Notes under the pieces: generated by a model | The model's database searches: none | Told to the model about the DNA's origin: nothing | The model's input: only the letters and a program-made list of their open reading frames with translations | Made by a program: the position numbers and the translations under genes | NCBI GenBank assembly: GCA_016699855.1 | Contig: CP064988.1 | Span: 1,054,001 to 1,118,000, forward strand | DNA from: Rhodospirillales bacterium | GTDB lineage: Bacteria; Pseudomonadota; Alphaproteobacteria; Reyranellales; Reyranellaceae | Reading direction: 5' to 3' | Length of the DNA: 64,000 bases | Part shown: positions 17,570-25,659 of the stretch, in pieces | Layout of the letters: each line of letters begins with the position of its first letter | Numbering within the stretch: the stretch's first letter is position 1

Positions 17570-18088
17570 ATGGCGCGCGTTCAACTACAGGAATCCGACA
17601 TCGTGGCCGCGATGTGGCTGCATCTCCGGCCCGGTCGCGTCCTGGCCGTTCTTCTGCTCGCCATGTCGGCGCTCGTCGTGTGCGCAACGGCGTTCAGCTT
17701 CTGGACGTACTACCGGCACGACGTCGATCCGGGCGCCTCCTCGCCATGGGACGCCATGCCCGGCTACGGCGTGGTGCTGGCGCTCGTGGTGGTCCTGATC
17801 CTGTCCGTGCGCTGGCGGGCGCGGCGGGCGTTCCGGCAATCGAAGCTGCTGCGCGATCCCGCCGACATCGAGTGGGACGACACCCGTCTCACCTTCCGTT
17901 CGGATGTCGCCCGCAGCGCGATCCCGTGGGGCGACTACGTGAAGTGGAAGGAGAACGATCGGCTGTACCTGATCTACATGTCCGACCAGCAGTACCACGT
18001 CATCCCCAAGCGGATCTTCGCGACGTCGGAAGTGGAGCGGTCGTTCCGCCAGCACCTCGACCGCATCGGCGCGAAGCAGCGCGCCTAG
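17570..18088 (+). CDS. YcxB-like two-helix membrane protein
   Basis: A 172-residue protein with two transmembrane helices (about residues 23-46 and 64-80) followed by a soluble C-terminal domain. The latter (ADIEWDDTRLTFRSDVARSA, PWGDYVKWKE, YLIYMSDQQYHVIPKRIF) matches the YcxB-like C-terminal pattern, in which a PH-like sheet reads W-x-D-x-x-W-x-E. ATG 17570 is preceded by GGAGG. Function unknown; genes of this family are usually constitutive membrane accessories. Confidence 0.72.
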   Translation: MARVQLQESDIVAAMWLHLRPGRVLAVLLLAMSALVVCATAFSFWTYYRHDVDPGASSPWDAMPGYGVVLALVVVLILSVRWRARRAFRQSKLLRDPADIEWDDTRLTFRSDVARSAIPWGDYVKWKENDRLYLIYMSDQQYHVIPKRIFATSEVERSFRQHLDRIGAKQRA

Positions 18089-18243
18089 CCGCGCCGGCGC
18101 ATTCGGCGATTCTCCGGCTGGCGGCGATGCCCTACGGCGCTTTGGAATCGGGCCTGCGACGCTGGGTCTTTAGCGGGGCGGCGGTCTGGAATATTCGCCG
18201 TCTTGGACGCCTTCCTCGCCCGACATGGGAATGAAAATCAGTG

Positions 18244-18990
18244 TCAGTCCTTCAAAAATTGAGGAGCGATTCCTTCGTTTTTTTCTTTAAGTCGCCTAAC
18301 GGACTCGGAAATTTCGGCAACTGACTTCGTATTAAACTGATACGCGCGTCCACCCTCGACTACGCCGCGTCGCCATTGTGATTCGTTTGCAGAAACAGGA
18401 ATTCCAATCACGCTAAAGACAGCGTTTAGCACACAAGAAACCTCGTTCGATTCTAATCTATTCTTGTCTACATATATTACCGCACCATTTATGGGCGGGC
18501 CCATAGCGGAGCGAAACTGAAGCGCCACACCGACACATCCTTCGGTGTGGTGAACGACATGAGGCTGCACAGAAAAGAACTCCCTTATGTTCTCCAAGAG
18601 CCGCAAGTGATCGACAACAGCGGACGTTTCCAGCGGGCTCATGTACATGACCGCGATCTGAAATCTGATTCGTTCATTTGGGTCGACGCCGCGCGTTCCG
18701 GGCACTATCGTCGCACCAAGTGGCGATAGCACCATGTTAACTAAAGGCGCCAACGCGATTGCGCGTTCATTGGCGATTTTCACCCAAACCTCAAGCGGAG
18801 CTACCTCAGCTCGGGCGGTCAGCGGATATACTGCAAGAACAAGAGGAGTTCGCCAGGGGGAGATATCGAGGCGCGACGGCTGTGGTGAAGGTATTGTGGT
18901 GCTGACTGGCGCTTGAGCTCGCGCGAGCGGGCACAAAGCCATCATGAATATCAGATGATACATTGCGAATACTTTGACGAATCGTCTCAT
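18244..18990 (-). CDS. Secreted hypothetical protein in a lower-GC patch
   Basis: No family recognised. About 248 residues: a signal peptide (MRRFVKVFAMYHLIFMMALC ending in ARAQA) and then a soluble domain with VIYVDKNRLESNEVSCVLNA and FSVIGIPVSANESQWRRG, where a paired-cysteine and Leu-rich segment resembles the end of secreted metalloprotease-like or DUF2927-like domains; that resemblance is weak. A longer start at 19026 is possible. Base composition is near 50% GC against about 70% around it, and codon use is correspondingly different, which suggests transfer. It sits beside the stump of an ABC exporter gene. Confidence 0.55.
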   Translation of the reverse strand: MRRFVKVFAMYHLIFMMALCPLARAQAPVSTTIPSPQPSRLDISPWRTPLVLAVYPLTARAEVAPLEVWVKIANERAIALAPLVNMVLSPLGATIVPGTRGVDPNERIRFQIAVMYMSPLETSAVVDHLRLLENIREFFSVQPHVVHHTEGCVGVALQFRSAMGPPINGAVIYVDKNRLESNEVSCVLNAVFSVIGIPVSANESQWRRGVVEGGRAYQFNTKSVAEISESVRRLKEKNEGIAPQFLKD

Positions 18991-19053
18991 TCTCACTGAT
19001 GTTCTCCGCATCTGCGTGGACGCCATGTATTTTGTATAGCGTTCCGCTGCCTT

Positions 19054-19392
19054 CTATTCGCAAATCTCGCCGTTCATGATGTCGGTTCGAATCGTACACA
19101 TGGCAGGGGCTGACTCACGGTGCGCAATGATGACAACCGTCCGCTCCTTCGCAATCCTCGCCATGTCCTGCCGCATGATCACCCCTGTCTCCACGTGCAG
19201 CGCGTTCTTGGCATCGTCGAAGATCAAGGCGCGCGGGCCCATCAACAGCGCCCGCGCGATGGCGATGCGCTGCCGCTGGCCGCCGGGCAGGTTCCTCCCT
19301 CGCTCCTCAATCTGCGTGTCGTAGCGTTCGGAAATCTGGAGGATGAACTCGCGCGCGCCGGCCATCGATAGCGGCGTGGATAGCCAAGCATG
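19054..19392 (-). pseudogene. Stump of a type I secretion-type ABC transporter ATPase
   Basis: About 100 C-terminal residues of a HlyB/PrtD-type ABC ATPase remain: AREFILQISERYDTQIEERG, the ABC signature LPGGQRQRIAIARALL (canonical LSGGQ), a degraded Walker B ALIFDDAKNAL (canonical DEAT/S) and the H-loop IIAHRES. The transmembrane domain, Walker A and most of the ATPase are absent, and the 5' end dissolves near 19390 into unrelated GC-rich sequence. A pseudogene or recombination scar, adjacent to a low-GC secreted-protein gene that may be its passenger. Confidence 0.75.
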
Positions 19393-19659
19393 GGGGCGAT
19401 GGCGAGCGACCGGGACAACGCGGCCTCCGGGACGGCGGTGCGTGCGGACCGTAGCACCGGCCGATGCATGCGGAGGGCCGCGGGTTCGATCATCGGCGCC
19501 CCCGTGGAGAAGCGCCGTCCCGCGGGTCCGGCCCCGATCCTCCCCATCGAAGGACCCGCTTCGCGCGCCCGGCGCCGGGCCCCGCGCGCGAATTGCGGTT
19601 TTCCCCGGCGCCCCCGATGCCGTACGGTCGCACGCCATCTTCCAACCGAAGGATCCGAC

Positions 19660-20523
19660 ATGACCGCCCCCGAACGTCTCCGCGCCCTGCTCGCCGCCCC
19701 CGGCTTCGTCACGATGCCGGCGGTGTGGGACGGCATCAGCGCCAAGCTGGCGGCCGGCGCCGGATTCCAGACGGCGTTCCTCTCCGGCTCCTGCGTCGCG
19801 GCCAGCCGGCTGGGCGGACCCGACCTCGACCTGGTGTCGTTCGGCGAGATGTTCGACTCGTTCAACATGGTCCACGCCGCGGCGCCGAACACGCTCGTCC
19901 TGGCCGACGGCGACCACGGCTACGGCAACGCCATGAACGTGCAACGCACCGTCGCCGCCTACGGCCGCGCCGGCGCCGCCGCCGTGCTGATCGAGGACAA
20001 GATCACGCCGCGCGCGCTGACGGCGGCGGGCAAGCCGTGCCTGCCGCGCGAGGAGGCGCGCATGAAGATCCGCGCCGCCGTCGCGGCCGCGAAGGAGTCC
20101 GGCATCTGCGTGCTGGCGCGCACCGACTGCCGGCCGACCCAGGGCATCGACGAGGCCGTGGCGCGCATCGAGATGTACGTCGCGGAGGGCGCCGACATCC
20201 TGTTCCTCGACTCGCCCGAGGACGACGCCGAGATCCGCCGCGCCGTCGCCGCCGCCGGCGGCCGGCCGTCCTTCGCCGTGCTGTCGCCGGGCGCGCCGCG
20301 GTCGACGCCGTCGCGCGCGCAGGCCGCGGCGCTGGGCCTGAAGATCGGCACCTATCCCACGGGCATGCTGTCGCCGGCCATCGCCGGCATGAAGGCCGGG
20401 CTGGCGGCGCTGGTCGCCGGCGAGGCCGCCTCCACGACCGCCCTGCCGCCCGCCGAGCTGCGCGACACGCTCGGCTACGGCGACTACGACACCCACGCCA
20501 AGCAGTTCATCGCCAAGGCGTGA
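19660..20523 (+). CDS. Isocitrate lyase/PEP mutase-family protein lacking the CGH loop
   Basis: A 287-residue TIM-barrel protein of the ICL/PEPM family: AFLSGSCVAASRLGGPDLDL, DGDHGYGNAMNVQRT (metal-binding aspartates), AAAVLIEDKITPR, VLARTDCRPTQG and ADILFLDSPED. The flexible active loop that carries the lyase motif K[KR]CGH is replaced by an Ala/Gly-rich stretch without the catalytic cysteine, so isocitrate or methylisocitrate lyase activity is unlikely. Oxaloacetate decarboxylase or PEP-mutase-like chemistry is possible. ATG 19660 lies 7 bases after GGATCC-like sequence with a weak ribosome site. Convergent with a Bug-type receptor gene across a repeat region. Confidence 0.75.
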   Translation: MTAPERLRALLAAPGFVTMPAVWDGISAKLAAGAGFQTAFLSGSCVAASRLGGPDLDLVSFGEMFDSFNMVHAAAPNTLVLADGDHGYGNAMNVQRTVAAYGRAGAAAVLIEDKITPRALTAAGKPCLPREEARMKIRAAVAAAKESGICVLARTDCRPTQGIDEAVARIEMYVAEGADILFLDSPEDDAEIRRAVAAAGGRPSFAVLSPGAPRSTPSRAQAAALGLKIGTYPTGMLSPAIAGMKAGLAALVAGEAASTTALPPAELRDTLGYGDYDTHAKQFIAKA

Positions 20524-20848
20524 CGTCGGGGTTCTCGCTCGCCGTCGCCGCGGCGGGATGGATGGCGCCGCATCCTCCCTCTCCACCGCGCAGCGGGGGA
20601 GAGGGAAGGGGCCCATGCGAAGCATGGGAAGGGTGAGGTGGTCGCGGGATCGGGCGTGGTCGTGATCGAGTGGCAGCGCGCCTCGATATCGAACGCCTGT
20701 GGATCGATGAAACGTCGCTATCTCGGGCAGGTCGACCCGCTATCGGCGCTTCTTCCGCTCCGACCACCACCTCACCCTCCCACGCCTTCGGCGCGGGCCC
20801 CGCCCTCTCCCCCGCTACGCGGCGGAGAGGGAGCGCGCAGGGCCGTCC
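20524..20848. repeat. Gene-free region with an inverted pair of palindromic repeats
   Basis: 325 bases between convergent genes. Copy A (about 20571-20640) contains CCCTCTCCACCGCGCAGCGG and GGGAAGGGTGAGGTGG; copy B (about 20766-20834) holds the same words reversed (CCACCTCACCCTCCC, GGCGGAGAGGG). Both are internally palindromic. The 125 bases between them show no gene. Related in style to the element at 14661-14835 (CCTTCTCCCC/CTCTCCCC words). No other signal is seen here. Confidence 0.7.
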
Positions 20849-21832
20849 CTACTCGATCTTGACGTCGGCGGCGGTGATGACCTTGCCCCACTTCGCGATC
20901 TCGGCGTCGAGGAAGGCGGCCGAGGCGGCGGGGTCGTAGCCGGCGGCGAGCACGCCCAGCTCGACCAGGCGCTTGGCGACGTCCGGCCGCTTCAACGCCT
21001 TGGCGGTCTCGGCCGACAGGCGCTCGACGATGTCCTTGGGCGTACCGGCCGGCGCCAGATACATCGCCCAGCTCGACGATTCGATCGGCGGCCCGCCGTT
21101 CTCGACGATGGTCGGCACCTCGTCGGCGCCGGGCACGCGCTCCTTCGACAGCATCGCCAGCGCGCGGATCTTGCCGGCGCGGACCTGCGCCATCACGCCG
21201 GACGGCGAGTCGATCAGCATGTGCAGGTTGCCGGCGACCAGGTCGGCCAGCGCCGGCGCGGTGCCCTTGTAGGGCACGTGCGTCATCTCGATGCCGCAGA
21301 CCTGCTTCATCAGCTCGCTGGTCAGGTGCGCGGCGGCGCCGACGCCCGACGAGCCGAACGACACCTTGCCGGGATTGGCCTTGGCGTAGGCGATCAGCTC
21401 GGGCACCGACTTCACCGGCAGCGCGTTCGCCACCGTCAGGATCAAGGGCGCGATGGTGACCAGCGAGATCGGCGTGAAGCTCTTGACCGCGTCGAACGGC
21501 AGCCTGCCCTTGTACAGCGTGGCGTTGGCGGCGTGGGCCGCGATCACCGTCAGCATCGTGTAGCCGTCGGGCGGCGCCTTGGCGACGATCTCGGCGCCGA
21601 TGATCGAGTTGGCGCCCGGCTTGTTGTCGACCACGACGCTCTGGCCCAGCGCGTCGGCGACGTGCGCCAGCGGGATGCGCGTCGACAGGTCGGTGAACCC
21701 GCCGGCCGTGTACGGCACCACCCAGCGGATCGGCTGCTTGGTCGGCCACGCGCCCTGCGCGCCGGCCGGCGCCGCGCCGGCCATCGCCAGCGCGCCGCCG
21801 ATCATGATGTCCCGACGCCTCAATCCCGTCAT
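20849..21832 (-). CDS. Tripartite tricarboxylate transporter receptor (Bug/TctC family)
   Basis: A 327-residue periplasmic solute receptor. The N-terminus has RRRDIMIGGALAMAGAAPAG, a Tat-like signal peptide. The mature protein shows the family landmarks: PIRWVVPYTAGGFTDLSTRI, VVDNKPGANSIIGAEIVAKA, PPDGYTML, SFGSSGVGAAAHLTSELM, THVPYKGTAPALADLVAG and LAPAGTPKDIVERL. Bug proteins usually bind carboxylates or amides. No TctA/TctB membrane genes lie next to it, so it is an orphan receptor. Two more Bug genes occur in this window (34358 and 58774). Confidence 0.93.
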   Translation of the reverse strand: MTGLRRRDIMIGGALAMAGAAPAGAQGAWPTKQPIRWVVPYTAGGFTDLSTRIPLAHVADALGQSVVVDNKPGANSIIGAEIVAKAPPDGYTMLTVIAAHAANATLYKGRLPFDAVKSFTPISLVTIAPLILTVANALPVKSVPELIAYAKANPGKVSFGSSGVGAAAHLTSELMKQVCGIEMTHVPYKGTAPALADLVAGNLHMLIDSPSGVMAQVRAGKIRALAMLSKERVPGADEVPTIVENGGPPIESSSWAMYLAPAGTPKDIVERLSAETAKALKRPDVAKRLVELGVLAAGYDPAASAAFLDAEIAKWGKVITAADVKIE

Positions 21833-21990
21833 GCCGTCCCTCCCTCGGCACGTGGAGCCCGCGCCGTGTGCGGCGGCGACGATAGCAGACGGCCGCGGCG
21901 AGGCGGAAGCGCGGGAACGCCGCCGGTCCGGCGGCGTTCATGGACGACGGCGCGACGCGGGTGTCGCCGCCGGCACGGAGCGAGGACCCC

Positions 21991-22206
21991 ATGGCCCGTC
22001 AGAAGAACGAAGGCGAAGGCAACCGCACCGCCGCGCGCGAGTTCAACACCGCGCAGGCCGGCTACGCCGCCTCGGGGAAGTGGAAGAAGGCCGGCAAGGA
22101 CGCCGCCGCCGCGCTCGACGGTCCCGAGGGGACGGCGCTGCGGGCGGCCGAGACCTCCACCGGCAAACGCGGCGCCAAGCCGCGCAAGCCGCCGGCGCGC
22201 GGCTAG
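21991..22206 (+). CDS. Small basic hypothetical protein
   Basis: A 71-residue hydrophilic, Lys/Arg/Gly-rich protein (MARQKNEGEGNRTAAREFN, then KWKKAGKDAAAAL). No transmembrane segment and no cysteine. ATG 21991 follows GAGCGAGGACC, a modest ribosome site; an upstream ATG at 21940 adds 17 Pro/Asp-rich residues. Small highly charged proteins of this composition are frequent in alphaproteobacteria, sometimes stress-linked, but no function can be assigned. Lies between the Bug gene (divergent) and the kinase gene (convergent). Confidence 0.6.
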   Translation: MARQKNEGEGNRTAAREFNTAQAGYAASGKWKKAGKDAAAALDGPEGTALRAAETSTGKRGAKPRKPPARG

Positions 22207-22249
22207 GTCCCGGGCGCCGCGCCGGATCGCCGCTCCGCCCGCCGGCGCG

Positions 22250-23623
22250 TCAGCGGGCTTTGCGGACGCGCAGGAATGCCGCGCGGTCGGCGGGACGCTC
22301 GATGTGGCCGGCCAGGCGGCGCCAGAGATCCTCGGCGTCGGCCGCGGCGGCGACCTCGCGCCGCACCAGCACCTTGGCGATGGGTCCGATGGAGCGCGCG
22401 AGATCCCTCTGCGCGAGGTCGAGCTCGGCCTGGGCGACGGCGACCGCCGCGCTCGGCGTCGCCACCGCCGACGGCATGCGCACGATCGACGCGGCGGACG
22501 CGGCGACCACGCTGGCGCGCATCGGATCGAACATCTCGCGCAGGAACGCCGCCCGCGACTCGGGCTGCTCGATGCTGTCGCTGACGGAGCGGCAGAGCTG
22601 CTCGAACGACGTCGCGCGACCGCTGGCGGTGCGCACGATGTGGCCGGCCATCGGCCCGACGTAGCGCGCCAGCCGGCGCTCGACCTCGGCGATCTCCGTG
22701 ATGGCGGCGGCCGCCGCCGGCATCGCGGCGGGCGCGGGCGCGTGCGGCAGCACCACGGTCTCGGCGTCGCCCCTCGGCGCCACCGGCCGCACGCCGCGCA
22801 GCGCCTGGTCCAGCGCCGCCGACATCGCCGCCGCCGTCGGGAAGCGCGACGCCGGGTCGCGCGCCAGCGCCACGTCCATGAACGACACCAGCGCGGGCGA
22901 GACGTCCGGCAGATGCCGCCCCAGCGGCACCGGCGCGCCGTTCTGCAGCAGGTGCGCGATCTCGTGGAAATTGCGGCCGGGGAACGGCAGCTCGCCGGTC
23001 AGCAGCTCGTAGAGCACGGCGGCGGTCGAGAACAGGTCGCTGCGGGCGTCGACCGCCTCGCCGCGGCACTGCTCCGGCGACATGTAGTTGGGCGTGCCGA
23101 TCAGCGCGCCGGCCTGGGTCAGCGACGAGCCGCCGATCCGCGAGATCCCGAAATCGGCGACCTTCACGCGGCCGTCCGCCGTCAGCATGACGTTGGGCGG
23201 CTTGATGTCGCGGTGCACGACGCCCTGGCCGTGGGCGCAGGCCAGCGCGTCGAGCATCTGGCGCACGATGGCGCCGGCGCGATCGGCCGCCATCGGCCGG
23301 CCGCGCTCGATGATCTCGCCGAGGTTGCGGCCGTCGACGAACTCCATCGCGAGGTACGGGTTGTCCTCGTGCAGCGCGAAATCGTAGACGGCGACGATGT
23401 TGGCGTGGGCGCAGCGGCCGGCGGCCTGGGCCTCGCGCTGGAAGCGCTCGACGTAGTCGCGCCGCTCGTCGCCCTCCAGCAGGTCGGCGCGCATGATCTT
23501 CAGCGCCACCGGCCGGTCGATCATCGGATCGTGGGCGCGGTAGATCACGCCCATCGCGCCGCGGCCGATGGTCGACTCGACGACGTAGCGTCCGATCCGC
23601 GCCGGTGCGGGTGCCTGCGCCAT
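22250..23623 (-). CDS. Hanks-type serine/threonine protein kinase with C-terminal repeats
   Basis: A 457-residue soluble kinase. Complete catalytic domain in residues 11-275: glycine loop IGRGAMGVIYRA, Lys42 in VALKIM, HRDIKPPN with Asp139, DFG at 157-159, GTPNYMSPEQ and the ARDPASRFPTAAAMSAAL tail. The region after about residue 310 holds two divergent copies of a 50-60 residue module (ERRLARYVGPMAGHIVR... ESRAAFL and QRDLARSIGPIAKVLVR... ADRAAFL), like the DUF8082-type domain found behind other bacterial kinases. No transmembrane helix. It follows the heme-sensor gene by 7 bp and is the last gene of a three-gene operon, suggesting it receives the sensor's signal. Confidence 0.92.
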   Translation of the reverse strand: MAQAPAPARIGRYVVESTIGRGAMGVIYRAHDPMIDRPVALKIMRADLLEGDERRDYVERFQREAQAAGRCAHANIVAVYDFALHEDNPYLAMEFVDGRNLGEIIERGRPMAADRAGAIVRQMLDALACAHGQGVVHRDIKPPNVMLTADGRVKVADFGISRIGGSSLTQAGALIGTPNYMSPEQCRGEAVDARSDLFSTAAVLYELLTGELPFPGRNFHEIAHLLQNGAPVPLGRHLPDVSPALVSFMDVALARDPASRFPTAAAMSAALDQALRGVRPVAPRGDAETVVLPHAPAPAAMPAAAAAITEIAEVERRLARYVGPMAGHIVRTASGRATSFEQLCRSVSDSIEQPESRAAFLREMFDPMRASVVAASAASIVRMPSAVATPSAAVAVAQAELDLAQRDLARSIGPIAKVLVRREVAAAADAEDLWRRLAGHIERPADRAAFLRVRKAR

Positions 23624-23630
23624 CGCCGCC

Positions 23631-24500
23631 CTAGCCCAGCATCTTCATCGCGTTGGCGAGGCTGCGCCGCATGCGGTTGAACGATTCCGACAGCGAGGCG
23701 ATCTCGTCCTTGCCGTGGACCTCGATCTCCGGCGCCTCCATGTTGCCGAGGCTGATGTCGTTGGCCGTGGCCGAGATGGCGCGCACCGGCTTCACGATGA
23801 CGTAGTGGAGCAGCAGGTTGAGCAGCAACGTGACGACGGCGAACACCGCCGCGATGCCGCCGACGTAGAGCACCATCAGCTTGTCGACCTGCCGCGTCGC
23901 CGCCGCCATCGGCACCGAGGCGATCTGCGCGCCGATCGTCTCGTTGAGCTTCCAGCCGAAGCCGTTGGCCGAGCCGTAGAGGTCGATCATCGGCTGCGGC
24001 GCCTGCGCCGCCGTGGTGTGGCAGGTCAGGCAGGCCGCCGAGGTGATGCGCAGCGGCCGCGACAGCGACAGGATCGCGCCGGTCGGCGTCTCGCGGGTGG
24101 AGACGAACTCCTTGAGGTTCGGATCGTTGCGGAACTGCTCGATGATGTCGGCCTCCCAGTCGGTCGCGCGGTCGGCCGGGTTGGTCGGGTTGAGCGCCGC
24201 CTCCTTGTAGCGGTAGTCGGGGAACTGCGGCTGCATCGAGCGCCACACCGTCTGCGCGGACCACGACGGCACGGAGTGCGGCAGGAAGCGCGTCTTCAGC
24301 TGCTCCTCGAGCAGCGGCGCGACCTCGGTCGAGGTGTAGCCGCGCACCGCCGCCGCCTGGGCCAGGATCATCGCCGCGTCGCGCAGCGCCGCCTGGCGGC
24401 CGCTCTCGCGCAGCACCTGGTTGGCCATCAGCGCCGCCAGCCCGAGACCGACCACGAACGCCGCCGCGAGCATCAGGTTGAACTTGGTCTTGAGTCCCAT
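23631..24500 (-). CDS. Membrane sensor: Tll0287-like c-heme domain (DUF3365) plus HAMP
   Basis: A 289-residue protein with an N-terminal transmembrane helix (about 8-29), a periplasmic domain of about 175 residues, a second helix (about 208-236) and a HAMP domain (VIVKPVRAISATANDISLGN... GKDEIASLSESFNRM). The periplasmic part contains ACLTCH at residues 156-161, a c-type heme attachment site, in the context SLSRPLRITSAACLTCHTTA seen in the Tll0287-like (DUF3365) family, thought to sense redox state or gases. The protein ends right after HAMP without a kinase, cyclase or methyl-accepting output. The adjacent Ser/Thr kinase is the obvious candidate partner. Confidence 0.88.
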   Translation of the reverse strand: MGLKTKFNLMLAAAFVVGLGLAALMANQVLRESGRQAALRDAAMILAQAAAVRGYTSTEVAPLLEEQLKTRFLPHSVPSWSAQTVWRSMQPQFPDYRYKEAALNPTNPADRATDWEADIIEQFRNDPNLKEFVSTRETPTGAILSLSRPLRITSAACLTCHTTAAQAPQPMIDLYGSANGFGWKLNETIGAQIASVPMAAATRQVDKLMVLYVGGIAAVFAVVTLLLNLLLHYVIVKPVRAISATANDISLGNMEAPEIEVHGKDEIASLSESFNRMRRSLANAMKMLG

Positions 24501-24513
24501 CGCGCGGTCCCTC

Positions 24514-25659
24514 CTAGCGGGCCGACAGCAGGCGGCCCGCCTGTTCCGGCGTCAGCCGGCCGGTGGGTTGTTCCATGAGCTGCATCTGGTAGCGCCGGAT
24601 GGCGGCGCGGGTGTCGCCGCCGAACACGCCGTCGACCGGCGCGGCGTAGTAGCCGAGGCGGCCCAGCGCCTCCTGCACCTTGCGGCGGTCCTCCAGCGTC
24701 ATCGCGTGCTCCTCGGGACCCAGCGGCGCGGCGGCTGGCGCCGGGGGCGCGGCCGGCGCGGGCGTCGGCGCGGTGGCGGGCGGTGTCGACGCGGCGGCGG
24801 GCGTTGGCGGCGGGGGCGGCGGCGTCGCGGCGGGCTGGGTCGGCGTCGCGGCCGGCTGGGTCGGCGCCGGGGCCGGCTGGGTGGCGGCGGCCGGCGGTGG
24901 CGCGCTCTGGCCGACCAGCGGGCCGGCGACCTTGGGCGCGCGCGCCACCGCGATAGAGGTCGAGGATCCTGTCCCCAGCAGCTCCTGCACCGCCGACACC
25001 AGCGCGCCGTTGTCGAGCGTCGGCCGGCCGAGCAGCGCGACCAGCGCCTGCGCCAGCAGCGTGCCGGTCGTGTCGGCGCCGGACTGGATCACGGTGATCG
25101 CGGCCAGGCCGTCGATGGCCGCGGCCTGCGCGACGGTGTCGAAGCCCGCCGGCTTGGCGCCGCCCGCCTGGGGCGCGACGTCGAGCGCCACGACGGCGGT
25201 GCCCGCCTTGCCGCGCACCAGCGTGTCGTACAGCGTCTTCGCCAGGATGCCCTGCGTGAAGACGTCCGTCGGCCGCTCGAGCGTGACCGACACCGGCAGC
25301 AGGAAGGCCCGGTCGTTGAGGCTGGCGCCGCGGGCGCAGACGTAGATGAACGCGGTGGCGCCGGGCGCCTTGGCGAGGCGGGCGCTGAAATCGCCGACGG
25401 CGGCGTCGAAGCTGCCGGTCGTCACATCGGTCCGCGTCACCACGTCGTAGCCGACCGCCCGCAGCTTGTCGGCCATCGCCTTGGCCGCCGGACCGCAGGC
25501 CGGCGCCGGCGGCAGGGTTGTGTAGGCGCCGTTGCCGATGACCAGCGCGATCCGCGCCGTCTGGGCCGCCGCGGGCGCCGGGATGGCGAGCGCCGCGAGG
25601 CCGGCGGCGACGCCCGCCGCGACCCACGATCGGATCGAACCACCAGAGCCCCGTGACAT
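24514..25659 (-). CDS. Caspase-like (C14) pseudo-protease with C-terminal peptidoglycan-binding domain
   Basis: An exported protein of 381 residues: signal peptide (AAGVAAGLAALAIPAPAAAQ), a caspase-fold domain (residues 34-235; RIALVIGNGAYTTLP, AMADKLRAVGYDVV, FIYVCARGASLNDRAFLLPV, VVALDVAPQAGG), a long Pro/Ala/Thr linker (about 250-310) and a PG_binding_1 domain (RRKVQEALGRLGYYAAPVDG, GGDTRAAIRRYQ). The catalytic His of the family (Y-S-G-H-G) is Arg110 here and the catalytic Cys (L-D-A-C-R) is Ala162, so proteolysis should be lost. First gene of the operon with the heme sensor and kinase (13- and 7-bp gaps). ATG 25659 begins the signal peptide. Confidence 0.82.
   Translation of the reverse strand: MSRGSGGSIRSWVAAGVAAGLAALAIPAPAAAQTARIALVIGNGAYTTLPPAPACGPAAKAMADKLRAVGYDVVTRTDVTTGSFDAAVGDFSARLAKAPGATAFIYVCARGASLNDRAFLLPVSVTLERPTDVFTQGILAKTLYDTLVRGKAGTAVVALDVAPQAGGAKPAGFDTVAQAAAIDGLAAITVIQSGADTTGTLLAQALVALLGRPTLDNGALVSAVQELLGTGSSTSIAVARAPKVAGPLVGQSAPPPAAATQPAPAPTQPAATPTQPAATPPPPPPTPAAASTPPATAPTPAPAAPPAPAAAPLGPEEHAMTLEDRRKVQEALGRLGYYAAPVDGVFGGDTRAAIRRYQMQLMEQPTGRLTPEQAGRLLSAR

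Noticed and set aside
14661..20834. Regular palindromes read as a CRISPR array
   Set aside because: The repeats are imperfect inverted pairs without constant spacers, and there are no cas genes.
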